From NCBI GenBank assembly GCA_039707655.1, contig CM077664.1, positions 201,556,195-201,620,194 of the forward strand: a stretch of DNA of 64,000 nt, read 5' to 3'. Below, in pieces: positions 32,560 through 46,395 of the stretch. This DNA is from Elymus sibiricus. Its lineage: Eukaryota > Streptophyta > Magnoliopsida > Poales > Poaceae. Positions within the stretch are counted from its first letter, which is position 1, and every line of letters begins with the position of its first letter. A program made the translations under genes and the position numbers. A model generated the notes under the pieces. That model worked only from the letters and a program-made list of their open reading frames with translations. It was not told where the DNA came from and searched no databases.

Positions 32560-35500
32560 AACCTACCCCCCTTAGAATGAATCTCGTCCTCGAGATTCGG
32601 TTGCTCAGAGAACAAGTGGGGATATGCTGATCTCAGAAAATCCTCTCTTTCCTAGGTAGCCTCTTCCTCAGTATGATGATCCCACAATACCTTGTAAAAC
32701 TTAATTGTCTTACTCCTGGTAGTTCTTTCCATCTCATCCAATATTCTGACAGGTCTTTCCTCGTAGGTCAAATCCTTAGTCAGCTCTAGTTCACTCATAT
32801 CTGCCTGCTTGATCGGGGGTGCAATGCACTTTCTCAACTGTGATATGTGAAAGACATCGTGAACGTCTGACAACTCTGGTGGTACTTCCAACTGATATGC
32901 CACTCTGCCTCTTCTAGCCATTACTGGAAAGGGACCGATATATCTCGGTGCAAGCTTTCCTCGGGTGTGAAACCTTTTTATTCATTTCATGGGGGTAACT
33001 CGGAGATAGGCGTATTCTCTGGGCTCAAAAGTTACTTCCCGATGCTTCGGGTCATAATAGCTCTTTTGACGGGACTTGGCTGCTCGAAGACGCTCCTGGA
33101 TATCCTTGACTTGTTTCTCAGCCTCGAGCATCAAATCCGTGCTGAAGATACGGCTGTCTCCTGTCTGAGACCAATTTAAAGGAGTGCGGCATTTCCGTCC
33201 GTACAAAGCCTCGAATGGTGACATCTTGAGACTTGACTGATAACTGTTATTGTAGGAGAATTCTGCATAGGGCAGAGTATCCTCCCACTTGGGTCCATAG
33301 GTGAGGGCACAGGACCGAAGCATATCTTCCAATATCTGGTTCACACGCTCGGTCTGTCCATCTGTCTATGGATGATATGCCGTACTATGCTTTAGCACAG
33401 TGCCCAGGGCTTGGTGCAGTCGCAACCAAAATGTTGAGGTGAACAGGGAGCCTCTATCCGATGCGATAGACTTGGGTACTCCATGAAGGCTGACTATCCG
33501 GGACATGTAGAGCTGTGCCAGTTGGTGAGCGTTGAAAGTGGTCTTTACCGGAAGGAAGTGAGCCACTTTCGTAAGTATGTCCACGATGACCCAGATAGCA
33601 TCATGGCCTCTTGTTGACTTGGGTAGTCCAACAATGAAGTCCATGCATATGTCATCCCATTTCCACTGGGGAACTGGTAAAGGTTGCAGTAGCCCAGCGG
33701 GTTTCTAATGTTCAGCCTTGACTCTGTTGCAGATGTCACAACAGGCGACGTAGTATGCTATGTCCCTTCGCATTCCTGGCCACCAAAAGGTTTCTCGCAA
33801 GTCCTGGTACATTTTTGTTCCTCCCGGATGGATAGAATATGCGGACTCATGTGCCTCTCTGAGTATTTGTTGTCTTAGGCTGTCTTGATCAGGCACACAT
33901 ATTCGATTTTCAAACCATACAGTGTCCTGGTCATCAATTCGGAAGGACTTGGCCTTTCCTAGCGGAATGCGCTCTTTGATCTCTTGTATTTCTTTGTCTG
34001 ATTTCTGAGCTGCTTTAATTTCTTGCATAAGTGTTGGAGTAATTTCCATTGTATCCGGGCTAGTTGGGCCGCATAACACCATATTCAGCTTGGCAAACTC
34101 TTCCTGCAGCCTCGGATGCATTCCCTCCATTAGTGCATTTAGGGTTCCTTGTTTTCTGCTGAGGGCATCGGCGACCACATTGGCTTTTCTCGGATGATAA
34201 TTAATCCCAAGGTCATAATCCTTGACCAATTCAAGCCATCTTCTCTGCCTGAGATTGAGGTCAGGTTGGGTGAAAATATACTTGAGACTCTTATGGTCCG
34301 TGTATATTTCACATCGCTGCCCAATGAGATAATGCCTCCAAATTTTTAATGCATGAACCACGGCTGCCAATTCCAAATCATGAGTGGGATAGTTCTCTTC
34401 ATGAGGACGAAGCTGCCTGGATGCATATGCTACAACCTTTCCTTCTTGCATTAGAACGCAGCCGATTCCTCGTCTGGAAGCATCGCAATATATGTCAAAG
34501 CTCTTGTGAATGTCTGGAAGAACTAAGACAGGGGCTGTAATTAGCCTCGTCTTTAATTCCATGAAACTGCTATCACATTCTTCCGTCCAGGCAAATTTGT
34601 GGTTCTTCTTCTGCAATTCTGTCAGTGGCTCGGCTATTTTTGAGAAGCCTTCGATGAAGCGACGGTAGTAGCCTGCCAATCCCAGAAAGCTACGGACTTC
34701 CGTTACTGTGGCTGGGGTCTTCCAATGTAATACATCAGTCACTTTGCTGGGGTCGACAGCCACACCTTGTTCTGACAGAATATGTCCCAGAAATCCCACC
34801 TCTCTTAGCCAAAATTCGCATTTGCTGAATTTGGCATACAAGCGATGGGTCCTTAGTCTTTCCAGGACAGTACGGAGATGTTGCGTGTGCTCCTCTTCAT
34901 CTCTGGAGTAGATGAGAATATCATCGATGAATACTACCACAAATTTGTCCAGAAAGTCCATGAAGACCTTATTCATCATGCTCATGAAATATGCTGGAGC
35001 ATTTGTCAGCCCGAACAACATGACTGTAAACTCATACAGACCATATCTGGTAGTAAAGGCGGTCTTGGGGATATCCTCTTTTCTGATTTTTAGCTGATGA
35101 TACCCCGTTTGGAGGTCAATCTTGGAAAATACCCGGGCTTCGTTCAACTGGTCGAACAGATCATCAATGCGGGGGAGCGGATATTTATTTTTGATGGTGA
35201 CCTCATTCAGCTGGCGGTAGTCTACGCACATTCGTAGGCTGCCATCCTTCTTCTTGACAAACATCACGGGTGATCCCCACGGTGAAGTGCTTGGACGAAT
35301 ATACCCTTTCTGTAATAATTCATCCAACTGTTTCTTCAATTCCACCAGCTCTGGGGAAGGCATGCGGTAGTACTTCTTGTAGATTGGAGCAGTTCCGGGA
35401 ACAACCTCAATAGCAAACTCTAGTTCCCGATCAGGTGGCATTCCCGGTATCTCTTCTGGAAATACGTTCGGAAATTCACTGACTACCGGAATCAGACTTA

Positions 35501-36345
35501 TGTCTGTAGCTGTGGCTTTGAATGCCATTCCCTTCTTTGACATCACTCTGCTAGCAGTGAATTGCACTGTTTGGCCTGCCGGGTTAACCAATGTCACCTT
35601 CCTGGTGGCACAGTTGATACACACTTGGTGCGGTACCAACCAATCCATTCCCAGTGTTATATCCAGTCCCGGGGACTCAATGGCAACAAGAGTAGCTGGA
35701 AACTCTACATCGTGTATCAATATTTCTAGATTCTTGTATATCACATTTGTTCTGAGCATGGAGCCAGGGGATTGTACCACCATGATTTTGTCCAAAAGGG
35801 AAGGAGAAAATTTGTGCAAGGTGGCGAAACTCCGCGAAATAAACGAATGAGAAGCCCCAGAATCAAATAAAATTATTGCAGGTATGTTGTTAACAGAAAA
35901 CATACCAAGGACCACATCTGGTGCTTCGCGGGCTTCCTCAGCGGAGATATGATGGACTTGGCCACGGTAGAAATTCGTATTGGGGCGGCGTCCAACACTG
36001 TTGACTTGTGGCTTGAAGTCGGATGATGGCTTCCCATTTCTTGCGGGGCATTGCTTGGAGTAGTGCCCGCTCTGGCCGCAAGTGAAGCATGTGTTGTTGC
36101 GGCGGCAATCCTCCAGCACTGGTTGTTTGCCGAAGGTCGTGTCCTGGCTGACAGGCTTGTTGTTGTTGTTGCCATTGTTCCAGGCAGGCTTGTATTCAGA
36201 TGAGCTTGGCTGCCAGATACGCGGCTTCTGCACAAACTGCTCACGGTTGTCCTTCTTGAGTTCAAACTTCCGCTTGCGATCATCATATCCTGACTTATGC
36301 TCTCGTTCAGCTATGAAGGCCTTGTTTACCAGAGTCAGGAAAGTC
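32484..36345 (-). pseudogene. Tekay pol of unit 1 with several stop codons
   Basis: An open stretch to 33705 has, in order, a zinc knuckle (C49-C52-H57-C62 of the frame starting at 36233), protease (FDSGASHSF, Asp about 124), reverse transcriptase ([13 protein letters not shown]; catalytic FIDDILIYS near 34910), RNase H ([10 protein letters not shown] and TDHKSL) and the integrase zinc-binding segment ending [16 protein letters not shown] follows at 33705-33707. The integrase core (DFIVGLPKS, then SDRGSLFTS) continues to another TAG at 33366-33368. Further stops lie at 32982-32984 and 32652-32654, the latter inside the C-terminal chromodomain (RILDEMERTTRSKT). The frame would have ended about 75 bp inside LTR1. 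Gag and pol are in different frames because of a small indel near 36345. Confidence 0.9.
32562..32573 (-). promoter_or_regulatory. Polypurine tract, Tekay unit 1
   Basis: AAGGGGGGTAGG on the minus strand lies two bases before the LTR. Confidence 0.85.
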
Positions 36346-37020
36346 CAGCATACACAGCTGACAGCGGAGGGTATGATTAAGCCCTCCTAGGAATCGGTCA
36401 ATCTTCCTTTCTTCGGTGGACACGTCATGGGTAGAGTACCGTGCCAGATTATTGAACTTGTTCAGATACTCACCTACTGACATATTCCCTTGAGTAAGAG
36501 CCAGAAATTCCCTCTGCTTCACCTTCATTATGCCAGTAGGAATATGATACTTGCGGAATACCTCTTTGAACTTTTCCCAAGAAATTTCTTCTCCAGAAGG
36601 CCATAACATTTTTGTGTTGTCCCACCATATGGCTGCTGGTCCTTCCAGGTAGTGAGTAACAAAAGGAACCTTGTCTGCCTCATCACAGCGGGCTATTTCC
36701 AATTTCTTTTCCATGGTCCTCAGCCAGTCATCAGCTTCCATCGGATCCACAGCTTGACCAAAACTAGGTGGCTTTGTCCGCTGAAAATCAGACAGCTTAG
36801 AGTGTGTCCCATTGTGGTTGTTCTGACCCACAATAGTCTGCATAGTTTTCAGAAATTCCATGAGATCTTGGTTTCTTTTCTCTTCAAACATTCTCATAAT
36901 CTGATCAGTGGTTGGTGACTGTGGGGGTGGAGGTGGCAAATCTTCTGGTGGCTGTCCTGCCTGTCTGGCGGATCGACGAACGGGAGTTCCATCGCCGCCT
37001 TGAGTACTACACCTCTTCAT
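36307..37020 (-). pseudogene. Tekay gag of unit 1, frameshifted at its end
   Basis: Start taken at MKRCSTQGG (37020). The open frame reaches back to 37155, but those extra 45 codons are hydrophobic and probably untranslated leader. The core is a typical retrotransposon gag: FVTHYLEGPAAIWWDNTK, ISWEKFKEVFRKYHIP, then MSVGEYLNKFNNLARY. The match leaves the frame near 36345 and resumes in the pol frame. Unit 2 carries the same lesion. Confidence 0.88.
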
Positions 37021-37254
37021 CCTAAATTTGTTCCCATAGCAAAATACCGAATCGATGAGGAAAAGCAGGGTAGTATGACACCAGAAAAGAAGCCAAATAA
37101 AAAGAGCGAATAAAGAAAGCAACATAATTATACAAGGCAACCCAACATCATACATGACAAGCTAGTAGGGGGATGATCATGACTAGACTGCTCATACGGC
37201 AATTGACATATGCAGGGATGCTATGATGCATGCACTGAAACTCAAGCCTCCGCT

Positions 37255-38076
37255 CTAGTGACGCCGGTGGCACGAACACTGGTACATTGAAGACTCCTCG
37301 TCGTCTGACTCTGACTCGGAATCTGAGCTGATGATGTGCACCTCGGCCTCCGGATCAAAGGAAACACGACGACGCTGACGGGAAGGTTCTCCCTCTGAAG
37401 GAGAAGAAGCACGATGTCGCAGCATCGAAGCAGCTGGAGTAGCTAGGAGTGAGGCCCACTCTGACGGGGTCTCACGTCGGCTACTAGACGAAAAGCCTGG
37501 CGGTCCGAACGAACTAGAAGGAGTGTCGGAAGGTGGAACGGGCGGAGTATACACCGGTGAAAACGGAGGTGGAGGAGGAGACTGTGCTGCCGCAACAGCC
37601 GCAAGTGCCTCGCGAGCAGAAGTCAGCTCCTGAGCTAGAGAAGTGATCATACGGTAACTGGCGTTCAGAGATAAAACACCAGTAGCACGATCACTCGCCG
37701 GATCAACAGGTGCGAAAAGGACTCGCCCTGTCGTAGGCGACAGGGTGGGGTAGTGAAAGAAACCTGGATGAGTCTGCATCTAGACCTCGTGGAAGCGCAA
37801 GTCAGTGAGAGCCTCCATCGCAGCAAACTGGATCGCCAACTCCGGAGTAGAAGCAGTTCCGTCCTTGGAAGAGCGGGAGTAGCTGCCGATGTCTGAACTC
37901 GTAGTCAAAAAGGCTTCCGCGTGATACTCAAACACGGACCCAGCAAGCTTCTCTCGAAACACCTAGTACACTGGGTCTTCGCCGTTGGGATACAGCCGAA
38001 ACCAGACGCTACGAAGCAGTACTGGAAAAGTGAACGGTGCCGACTCGTGATGGTAGTGGTATGGAACTGGTGCCAT
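37255..38076 (-). pseudogene. Extra ORF upstream of gag, unit 1 copy with two stops
   Basis: Same length (822 nt) as the intact copy in unit 2. TAG codons at 37963-37965 and 37780-37782 interrupt it. The first replaces a CAG and the second a GAG of the intact copy. Otherwise the two are nearly identical. See the unit 2 copy for the protein. Confidence 0.85.
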
Positions 38077-38242
38077 CTACACTCATCAAACCAGCGGTTA
38101 GCACAATAAAAGCTATATGCATGCCATGCAATGCAGCAATCAAATGCAACAATCAGATGCAGCAAGCAAGACACATCCCAAGACCCTAGACTAGTCGCGG
38201 TTCTAGCGCCGGGTTAACTAGGGTGTCCTACAGTCAGCGCGG

Positions 38243-38254
38243 CTCTGATACCAA
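38243..38254 (-). promoter_or_regulatory. Primer-binding site, Tekay unit 1
   Basis: TGGTATCAGAGC on the minus strand, five bases inside the LTR2 boundary. This is a perfect match to the initiator-Met primer consensus. Confidence 0.9.
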
Positions 38255-38259
38255 GCGTT

Positions 38260-41200
38260 GTGGCACCCCGGCTCAGAGAACCGGTTTACCAGTGTTTCCA
38301 ACCCAGAGATCATGTCTTCTGGAAACACACAACAACTTGGAACAGAACTGAACTGAACTTTATTGAAATATCTCGAGTACAAGCTCATAATTTACATGAT
38401 AGCGAGGCCAGAAACACTGCACGTGCTATGACAATATCTACATTATTTATGGAACATAGCAGGGCCTCGATACTACTGGGTAGAACTACGGCGTAGCGGA
38501 AAATAGTGCGGGAAACTCCATCCACAGGGACACTGCTGTGGACACGGCCTAGTTAGCGTAGCACGAACCTTCGAGACCTCCGTCCTCGGCTTTTCCTGCA
38601 TCTGGCATGATACGCCAGGTGAGTACTTGGAAGGTACTCGCATGCTCATGGCAACCAAAACAATGCAGCAAACAATAGCATGGCAAATAACAAGTTAAGT
38701 GATTAGGTCGCTCACTTACAGGTACCCAGTACCAACTTACTCTCATCTGGGTTGTCCCACAACCCTCGGAATGCTCACAATCCACCGAGCACTTCCGAAC
38801 ATAAGACAAGTTCTTCCATCAATATTATCGTTACGGTTGACCATCCTAGAGAGGCCTAAACGGACTGTCCAATACCGTGGACCCGGCTATTCGAATAGGT
38901 TTTACACTCTGCAGAGGTTGCGCACTTTACCCACACCATGGAGCCCCTGGCCTCGTGATCCCATTCGGGTGGACCAATGGTGCTCCAACGAAACCTGCCT
39001 GACCCGTGACTCCTCTACCGTACCACCGACAATCATACCCTTCCAGGGTCATGTCCTGGGTGGCCCCTGTGTCACCCCGTGACACCTGCCACCGTCGTGG
39101 CCACTAACTGTCCCAAACGGGGACGCCAGCAAAATAACTCAACTGGGCTCACAGGATTATAGTCGTCTACCTGATCAGGGCAGCATGCACGCATAACCCT
39201 CCCTAGTTTGGTGGTACCGATAAAAGAGCACAAAGCCAGACCAAGTCAAGGCCATCCCATACCGGCAAATGTGGCTGCACGGAAAAGTCCGGGTAGGTGG
39301 CTCTTGATCAACCAACTAAGTTTAGTGTTGTCAAGAATTTAACCAGTATGCATATTTGTTGGGAATAAATTAACATGGCAGTGGCTAGGCATTTAATAAA
39401 TTCACTATGAATTATCACATATTAAAATAATGCATGAAATTCAATTAAATAACCAACAGTATTTAAATGCTTCATGCAATGGATGACATGGCTTGCCTTG
39501 CTCTGTTGGGTTATCCACAAACTCCTGGGCTTCAAATCCAAAAGTATTTCCCTTTGAAAATATTTTTAAAAAGCAATTGAAAATGTCACATACTACTGTT
39601 TTGTGCACCAGAAATTATGTGAGCATGGGAAAAATACCAAAATTTGCCAGAAAATAGAGGAGCTCAAGACAAACTCAGAGCAAAAAGAATCAATTGATTT
39701 GGACTTATGGTTTAAAAGTTATGGAGGGTCAAAGTTCCTGGTCAACTCTGGAATTAAACAGAAAATAGAAAAACTGACAGGGGGCCACGTCAAAGGCGTA
39801 AACCGCCCGGGCGTCTCCACTTACCGCTTCGGTAAGCCGCTGACGAGTGGGCCCCTTCGTCAGATTTAAACGGGGGAGGAGGGAAACAGAGGGAGGCGGG
39901 GCTCCGGCGACGCTCGCCGGCGATGCAGACGGCGGCGAGGTCCGGTGACTGCGGGAACGGATCGAAAGATCTCACCGAGGCGAACACGCACGTACCCATG
40001 GGTTGGCGAACGGTGGCCGGACGACGTCGTCCCCTTCCTCTCCGGCGGCGGCGGGTTTCGGGCGTCGTCGGAGACGAAGATTCCGGCGAGGTTCCGGTCA
40101 GGAAAGAGCTCGAGCGTGGTCAGTGTAGTGCGCTGAGCTCACGCGTGCAGTCGGTGGAGCTCGGGGAGGGGCGAGTCGGCGGGGAGGCAGAGGTCGGGTG
40201 GCGGCGGTGCTCCGGCGAGATGCGAGGCCAGAGGACCTCTCGGCCATGGCTCGGTGCTCGGGGAGGCAATTAGGAGTAGGAGGAGTAGGGTGAGGAGCTC
40301 GGGAGAGGCCGGGGAGGAGTATTTATAGCAGGGGGAGGAGCTCGGGCGAGCTCTCTGGAAACGGCGGAATCGGGACACGTCGCCGGCGCGAGGACGATGC
40401 GCTGGCTGGCTGGGAGCGGCGACGGGACGGAGGAGGATAGGAGGAGTAATGGCGGGCAGTGGCTGGTAGCGGAGGAAGACGACGTGCCGCACAACCACTG
40501 TGCCCGCACGGGCGGCACAGTGCGCGTGTGCCGTGGCGGCCGGCGAGGGCTTCTCCGGCGAGGGGAGGGGTCGAGAGAGGGGTACGTGGACGGCAACAGC
40601 GAAGTCGGCACCTTAGGACATCAAATGGCAGCACAAGGCCTCTGAAATGACCTCGACCGTCGCCGGCGAGATGCATAGCACGCATACTGGCATGCCAGTA
40701 CCGTGCTCACCACGGGAAGTGATGTCTCGAGGCTGTCCAAGTCCAGCGCACCATGTCTGGGGTGTTCTCCCTTGGTCATTTAGCTCCTCTGTGCACAAGG
40801 TTTGGCTAGATACAGACTGAGTTGAAGTGTAGCTTCAGCTACAGTTCCTGACAGGAAACTTGAGAGAGATCTAGAGAAGACGTGAGCTGGAGATGGAGCC
40901 AGTGGAGATGTCTGGGATGATCTATGTTGGAAGGACTCCAATCTGGCCAAGTTTGAAAGGATTTCATCAAGAATTGAATATAGTTCATGTACAAGTGTTG
41001 TACTGAACCAGAAACAGAGATGAGCTTGTAGCACTCATCTGGTTGATCTTCTGGAGCTGAATTTTTGTGTGGCAGGGTTATTTGGTGAGGAGAAGATGTC
41101 ATAAATTTTTTAGCTCAATTGGATACCTCTAGCTGGTACTTCCTTCACAGAGGTTCCAACTGAACAGAAACTTGGCAGAATATTGGTGATGAAAATTTGT

Positions 41201-41702
41201 ACTGGACCAGATGATATTTTTGGATATTGTGGAAAGATAGGTTCCATAATATTTCAGGGAATTTTCTGGGAATTAACTGAGTAGGGAAAATATGAGCTCC
41301 TTCACAAATGACCAGTACTGTCCAGAGAGCAAATGGAGTTTTCTGGACTAAACTTTGTACTGGACCATGAAATGTTTTTGAAGATTGTGGGAGTAGATGA
41401 TGACAAGAAAGTGTGGGATTAATTTGGGATTTTTCTGACCACCAGAACTATAGGTTGCTTTGTAACCCATAGTGATGACAGATTTTCCCAAAGGAGGAAA
41501 ATGAATATTTGGGAAAGATAAAGAATTAGAAATTGATCCAGAAGGTGAGTGACAAGATTTTGGCAAGATGGTGAGGGCTTTGGATCACTGAGAGGAATTC
41601 ATAAGTCCAAAGTCAACTGGAAAGGTTCAAAATCCATCCAAATTGCAAATAAAGCCAGAAAGATTTCGAAAAGAAAAAGTTGCCAAAAAGCAGGGTGTCA
41701 CA
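38260..41702 (-). repeat. Tekay LTR2 (shared middle LTR)
   Basis: 3443 bp. It serves as 5' LTR of unit 1 and 3' LTR of unit 2. It has private differences from both other LTRs (for example GAACTGAACTGAACT near 38346). Where LTR1 differs from LTR3, it mostly agrees with LTR3. Confidence 0.92.
40320..40327 (-). promoter_or_regulatory. TATA box of Tekay LTR2
   Basis: TATAAATA on the minus strand, at the same place as in LTR1 and LTR3. Confidence 0.65.
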
Positions 41703-44700
41703 AACCTACCCCCCTTAGAATGAATCTCGTCCTCGAGATTCGGTTGCTCAGGGAACAAGTGGGGATATGCTGATCTCAGAAAATCCTCTCTTTCCCAGGT
41801 AGCCTCTTCCTCAGTATGATGATCCCACAATACCTTGTAAAACTTAATTGTCTTACTCCTGGTAGTTCTTTCCATCTCATCCAATATTCTGGTAGGTCTT
41901 TCCTCGTAGGTCAAATCCTTAGTCAGCTCTAGTTCACTCATATCTGCCTGCTTGATCGGGGGTGCAATGCACTTTCTCAACTGTGATATGTGAAAGACAT
42001 CGTGAATGTCTGACAACTCTGGTGGTAATTCCAACTGATATGCCACTCTGCCTCTTCTAGCCATTACTGGAAAGGGACTGATATATCTCGGTGCAAGCTT
42101 TCCTCGGGTGTGAAACCTTTTTATTCATTTCATGGGGGTAACTCGGAGATAGGCGTATTCTCAGGGCTCAAAAGTTACTTCCCGATGCTTCGGGTCATAA
42201 TAGCTCTTTTGACGGGACTTGGCTGCTCGAAGACGCTCCTGGATATCCTTGACTTGTTTCTCAGCCTCGAGCATCAAATCCGTGCCGAAGATACGGCTGT
42301 CTCCTGTCTGAGACCAATTTAAAGGAGTGCGGCATTTCCGTCCGTACAAAGCCTCGAATGGTGACATCTTGAGACTTGACTGATAACTGTTATTGTAGGA
42401 GAATTCTGCATAGGGCAGAGTATCCTCCCACTTGGGTCCATAGGTGAGGGCACAGGACCGAAGCATATCTTCCAATATCTGGTTCACACGCTCGGTCTGT
42501 CCATCTGTCTATGGATGATATGTCGTACTATGCTTTAGCACAGTGCCCAGGGCTTGGTGCAGTCGCATCCAAAATGGTGAGGTGAACAGGGAGCCTCTAT
42601 CCGATGTGATAGACTTGGGTACTCCATGAAGGCTGACTATCCGGGACATGTAGAGCTATGCCAGTTGGTGAGCGTTGAAAGTGGTCTTTACCGGAAGGAA
42701 GTGAGCCACTTTCGTAAGTATGTCCACGATGACCCAGATAGCAGCATGGCCTCTTGTTGACTTGGGTAGTCCAACAATGAAGTCCATGCACATGTCATCC
42801 CATTTCCACTGGGGAACTGGTAAAGGTTGCAGTAGCCCAGCGGGTTTCTGATGTTCAGCCTTGACTCTGTTGCAGATGTCACAACAGGCGACGTAGTATG
42901 CTATGTCCCTTCGCATTCCTGGCCACCAAAAGGTTTCTCGCAAGTCCTGGTACATTTTTGTTCCTCCCGGATGGATAGAATATGCGGACTCATGTGCCTC
43001 TCTGAGTATTTGTTGTCTTAGGCTGTCTTGATCAGGCACATATTCAATTTTCAAACCATACAGTGTCCTGGTCATCAATTCGGAAGGACTTGGCCTTTCC
43101 TAGCGGAATGCGCTCTTTGATCTCTTGTATTTCTTGGTCTGATTTCTGAGCTGCTTTAATTTCTTCCATAAGTGTTGGTGTAATTTCCATTGTATCCGGG
43201 CTAGTTGGGCCGCATAACACCATATTCAGCTTGGCAAACTCTTCCTGCAGCCTCGGATGCATTCCCTCCATTAGTGCATTTAGGGTTCCTTGTTTTCTGC
43301 TGAGGGCATCGGCGACCACATTGGCTTTTCCCGGATGATAATTAATCCCAAGGTCATAATCCTTGACCAATTCAAGCCATCTTCTCTGCCTGAGATTGAG
43401 GTCAGGTTGGGTGAAAATATACTTGAGACTCTTATGGTCCGTGTATATTTCACATCGCTGCCCAATGAGATAATGCCTCCAAATTTTTAATGCATGAACC
43501 ATGGCTGCCAATTCCAAATCATGAGTGGGATAGTTCTCTTCATGAGGTCGTAGCTGCCTGGATGCATATGCTACAACCTTTCCTTCTTGCATTAGAACGC
43601 AGCCGATTCCTCGTCTGGAAGCATCGCAATATATGTCAAAGCTCTTGTGAATGTCTGGAATAACTAAGACAGGGGTTGTAGTTAGCCTCGTCTTTAATTC
43701 CATGAAACTGCTGTCACATTCTTCCGTCCAGGCAAATTTGTGGTTCTTCTTCAGCAATTCTGTCAGTGGCTTGGCTATTTTTGAGAAGCCTTCGATGAAG
43801 CGACGGTAGTAGCCTGCCAATCCGAGAAAGCTACGGACTTCCGTTACTATGGCTGGGGTCTTCCAATGTAATACAGCAGTCACTTTGCTGGGGTCGACAG
43901 CCACACCTTGTTCTGACAGAATATGTCCCAGAAATCCCACCTCTCTTAGCCAAAATTCGCATTTGCTGAATTTGGCATACAAGCGATGGGTCCTTAGTCT
44001 TTCCAGGACAGTACGGAGATGTTGCGTGTGCTCCTCTTCATCTCTGGAGTAGATGAGAATATCATCGATGAATACTACCACAAATTTGTCCAGAAAGTCC
44101 ATGAAGACCTTATTCATCATGCTCATGAAATATGCTGGAGCATTTGTCAGCCCGAACAACATGACTGTAAACTCATACAGACCATATCTGGTAGTAAAGG
44201 CGGTCTTGGGGATATCCTCTTTTCTGATTTTTAGCTGATGATACCCCGTTCGGAGGTCAATCTTGGAAAATACCCGGGCTCCGTTCAACTGGTCGAACAG
44301 ATCATCAATGCGGGGGAGCGGATATTTATTTTTGATGGTGACCTCATTCAGCTGGCGGTAGTCTACGCACATTCGTAGGCTGCCATCCTTCTTCTTGACA
44401 AACAGCACGGGTGATCCCCACGGTGAAGTGCTTGGACGAATATACCCTTTCTGTAATAATTCATCCAACTGTTTCTTCAATTCCACGAGCTCTGGGGAAG
44501 GCATGCGGTAGTACTTCTTGTAGATTGGAGCAGTTCCGGGAACAACCTCAATAGCAAACTCTAGTTCCCGATCAGGTGGCATTCCCGGTATCTCTTCTGG
44601 AAATACGTCCGGAAATTCACTGACTACCGGAATCAGACTTATGTCTGTAGCTGTGGCTTTGAATGCCATTCCCTTCTTTGACATCACTCTGCTAGCAGTG

Positions 44701-45486
44701 AATTGCACTGTTTGGCCTGCCGGGTTAACCAATGTCACCTTCCTGGTGGCACAGTTGATACACACTTGGTGCGGTACCAACCAATCCATTCCTAGTGTTA
44801 TATCCAGTCCCGGGGACTCAATGGCAACAAGAGTAGCTGGAAACTTTACATCGTGTATCAAGATTTCCAGATTCTTGTATATCACATTTGTTCTGAGCAT
44901 GGAGCCAGGGGATTGTACCACCATGATTTTGTCCAAAAGGGAAGGAGAAAATTTGTGCAAGGTGGCCAAACTCCGCGAAATAAACGAATGAGAAGCCCCA
45001 GAATCAAATAAAATTATTGCAGGTATGTTGTTAACAGAAAACATACCAAGGACCACATCTGGTGCTTCGCGGGCTTCCTCAGCGGAGATATGATGGACTT
45101 GGCCGTGGTAGAAATTCGTATTGGGGCGGCGTCCAACACTGTTGACTTGTGGCTTGAAGTCGGATGATGGCTTCCCATTTCTTGCGGGGCATTGCGTGGA
45201 GTAGTGCCCGCTCTAGCCGCAAGTGAAGCATGTGTTGTTGCGGCGGCAATCCTCCAGCACTGGCTGTTGGCTGAAGGTCGTGTCCTGGCTGACAGGCTTG
45301 TTGTTGTTGTTGCCATTGTTCCAGGCAGGCTTGTATTCAGATGAGCTTGGCTGCCAGATACGCGGCTTCTGCACAAACTGCTCACGGTTGTCCTTCTTGG
45401 GTTCAAACTTCCGCTTGCGATCACCATATCCTGACGTATGCTCTTGTTCAGCTATGAAGGCCTTGTTTACCAGAGTCAGGAAAGTC
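41627..45486 (-). pseudogene. Tekay pol of unit 2 with stops and a 2-bp deletion
   Basis: Same domain order as unit 1. Breaks are a TAG inside the zinc knuckle (45213-45215), a 2-bp deletion near 43037 between RNase H and integrase, a TAG at 42656-42658, a TAG at 42509-42511 (shared with unit 1) and a TGA at 42161-42163. The 45056-43044 section holding protease, reverse transcriptase and RNase H is open. The chromodomain end (42064-41627) is intact here, with TWEREDFLRSAYPHLFP, and runs into LTR2. Confidence 0.9.
41705..41716 (-). promoter_or_regulatory. Polypurine tract, Tekay unit 2
   Basis: AAGGGGGGTAGG on the minus strand next to LTR2, identical to that of unit 1. Confidence 0.85.
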
Positions 45487-46161
45487 CAGCATACACAGCT
45501 GACAGCGGAGGGTATGATTAAGCCCTCCTAGGAATCGGTCAATCTTCCTTTCTTCGGTGGACACGTCATGGGTAGAGTACCGTGCCAGATTATTGAACTT
45601 GTTCAGATACTCACCTACTGACATATTCCCTTGAGTAAGAGCCAGAAATTCCCTCTGCTTCACCTTCATTATGCCAGTAGGAATATGATACTTGCGGAAT
45701 ACCTCTTTGAACTTTTCCCAAGAAATTTCTTCTCCAGAAGGCCATAACATTTTTGTGTTGTCCCACCATATGGCTGCTGGTCCTTCCAGGTAGTGAGTAA
45801 CAAAAGGAACCTTGTCTGCCTCATCACAGCGGGCTATTTCCAATTTCTTTTCCATGGTCCTCAGCCAGTCATCAGCTTCCATCGGATCCACAGCTTGACC
45901 AAAACTAGGTGGCTTTGTCCGCTGAAAATCAGACAGCTTAGAGTGTGTCCCATTGTGGTTGTTCTGACCCACAATAGTCTGCATAGTTTTCAGAAATTCC
46001 ATGAGATCTTGGTTTCTTTTCTCTTCAAACATTCTCATAATCTGATCAGTGGTTGGTGACTGTGGGGGTGGAGGTGGCAAATCTTCTGGTGGCTGTCCTG
46101 CCTGTCTGGCGGATCGACGAACGGGAGTTCCATCGCCGCCTTGAGTACTACACCTCTTCAT
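45448..46161 (-). pseudogene. Tekay gag of unit 2, same frameshift as unit 1
   Basis: Start taken at MKRCSTQGG (46161), although the frame is open from 46296. The encoded protein is the same as in unit 1 over the whole open stretch, including the terminal frameshift (SGKQGLHS then stop). An AATTTAG/G splice-acceptor-like sequence lies just before the start codon. Confidence 0.88.
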
Positions 46162-46395
46162 CCTAAATTTGTTCCCATAGCAAAATACCGAATCGATGAG
46201 GAAAAGCAGGGTAGTATGACACCAGAAAAGAAGCCAAATAAAAAGAGCGAATAAAGAAAGCAACATAATTATACAAGGCAACCCAACATCATACATGACA
46301 AGCTAGTAGGGGGATGATCATGACTAGACTGCTCATACGGCAGTTGACATATGCAGGGATGCTATGATGCATGCACTGAAACTCAAGCCTCCGCT

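Noticed and set aside
34149..36390. Plus-strand frames opposite the Tekay pol and gag
   Set aside because: They are mirror shadows of the minus-strand coding sequence; all recognisable motifs are on the minus strand.
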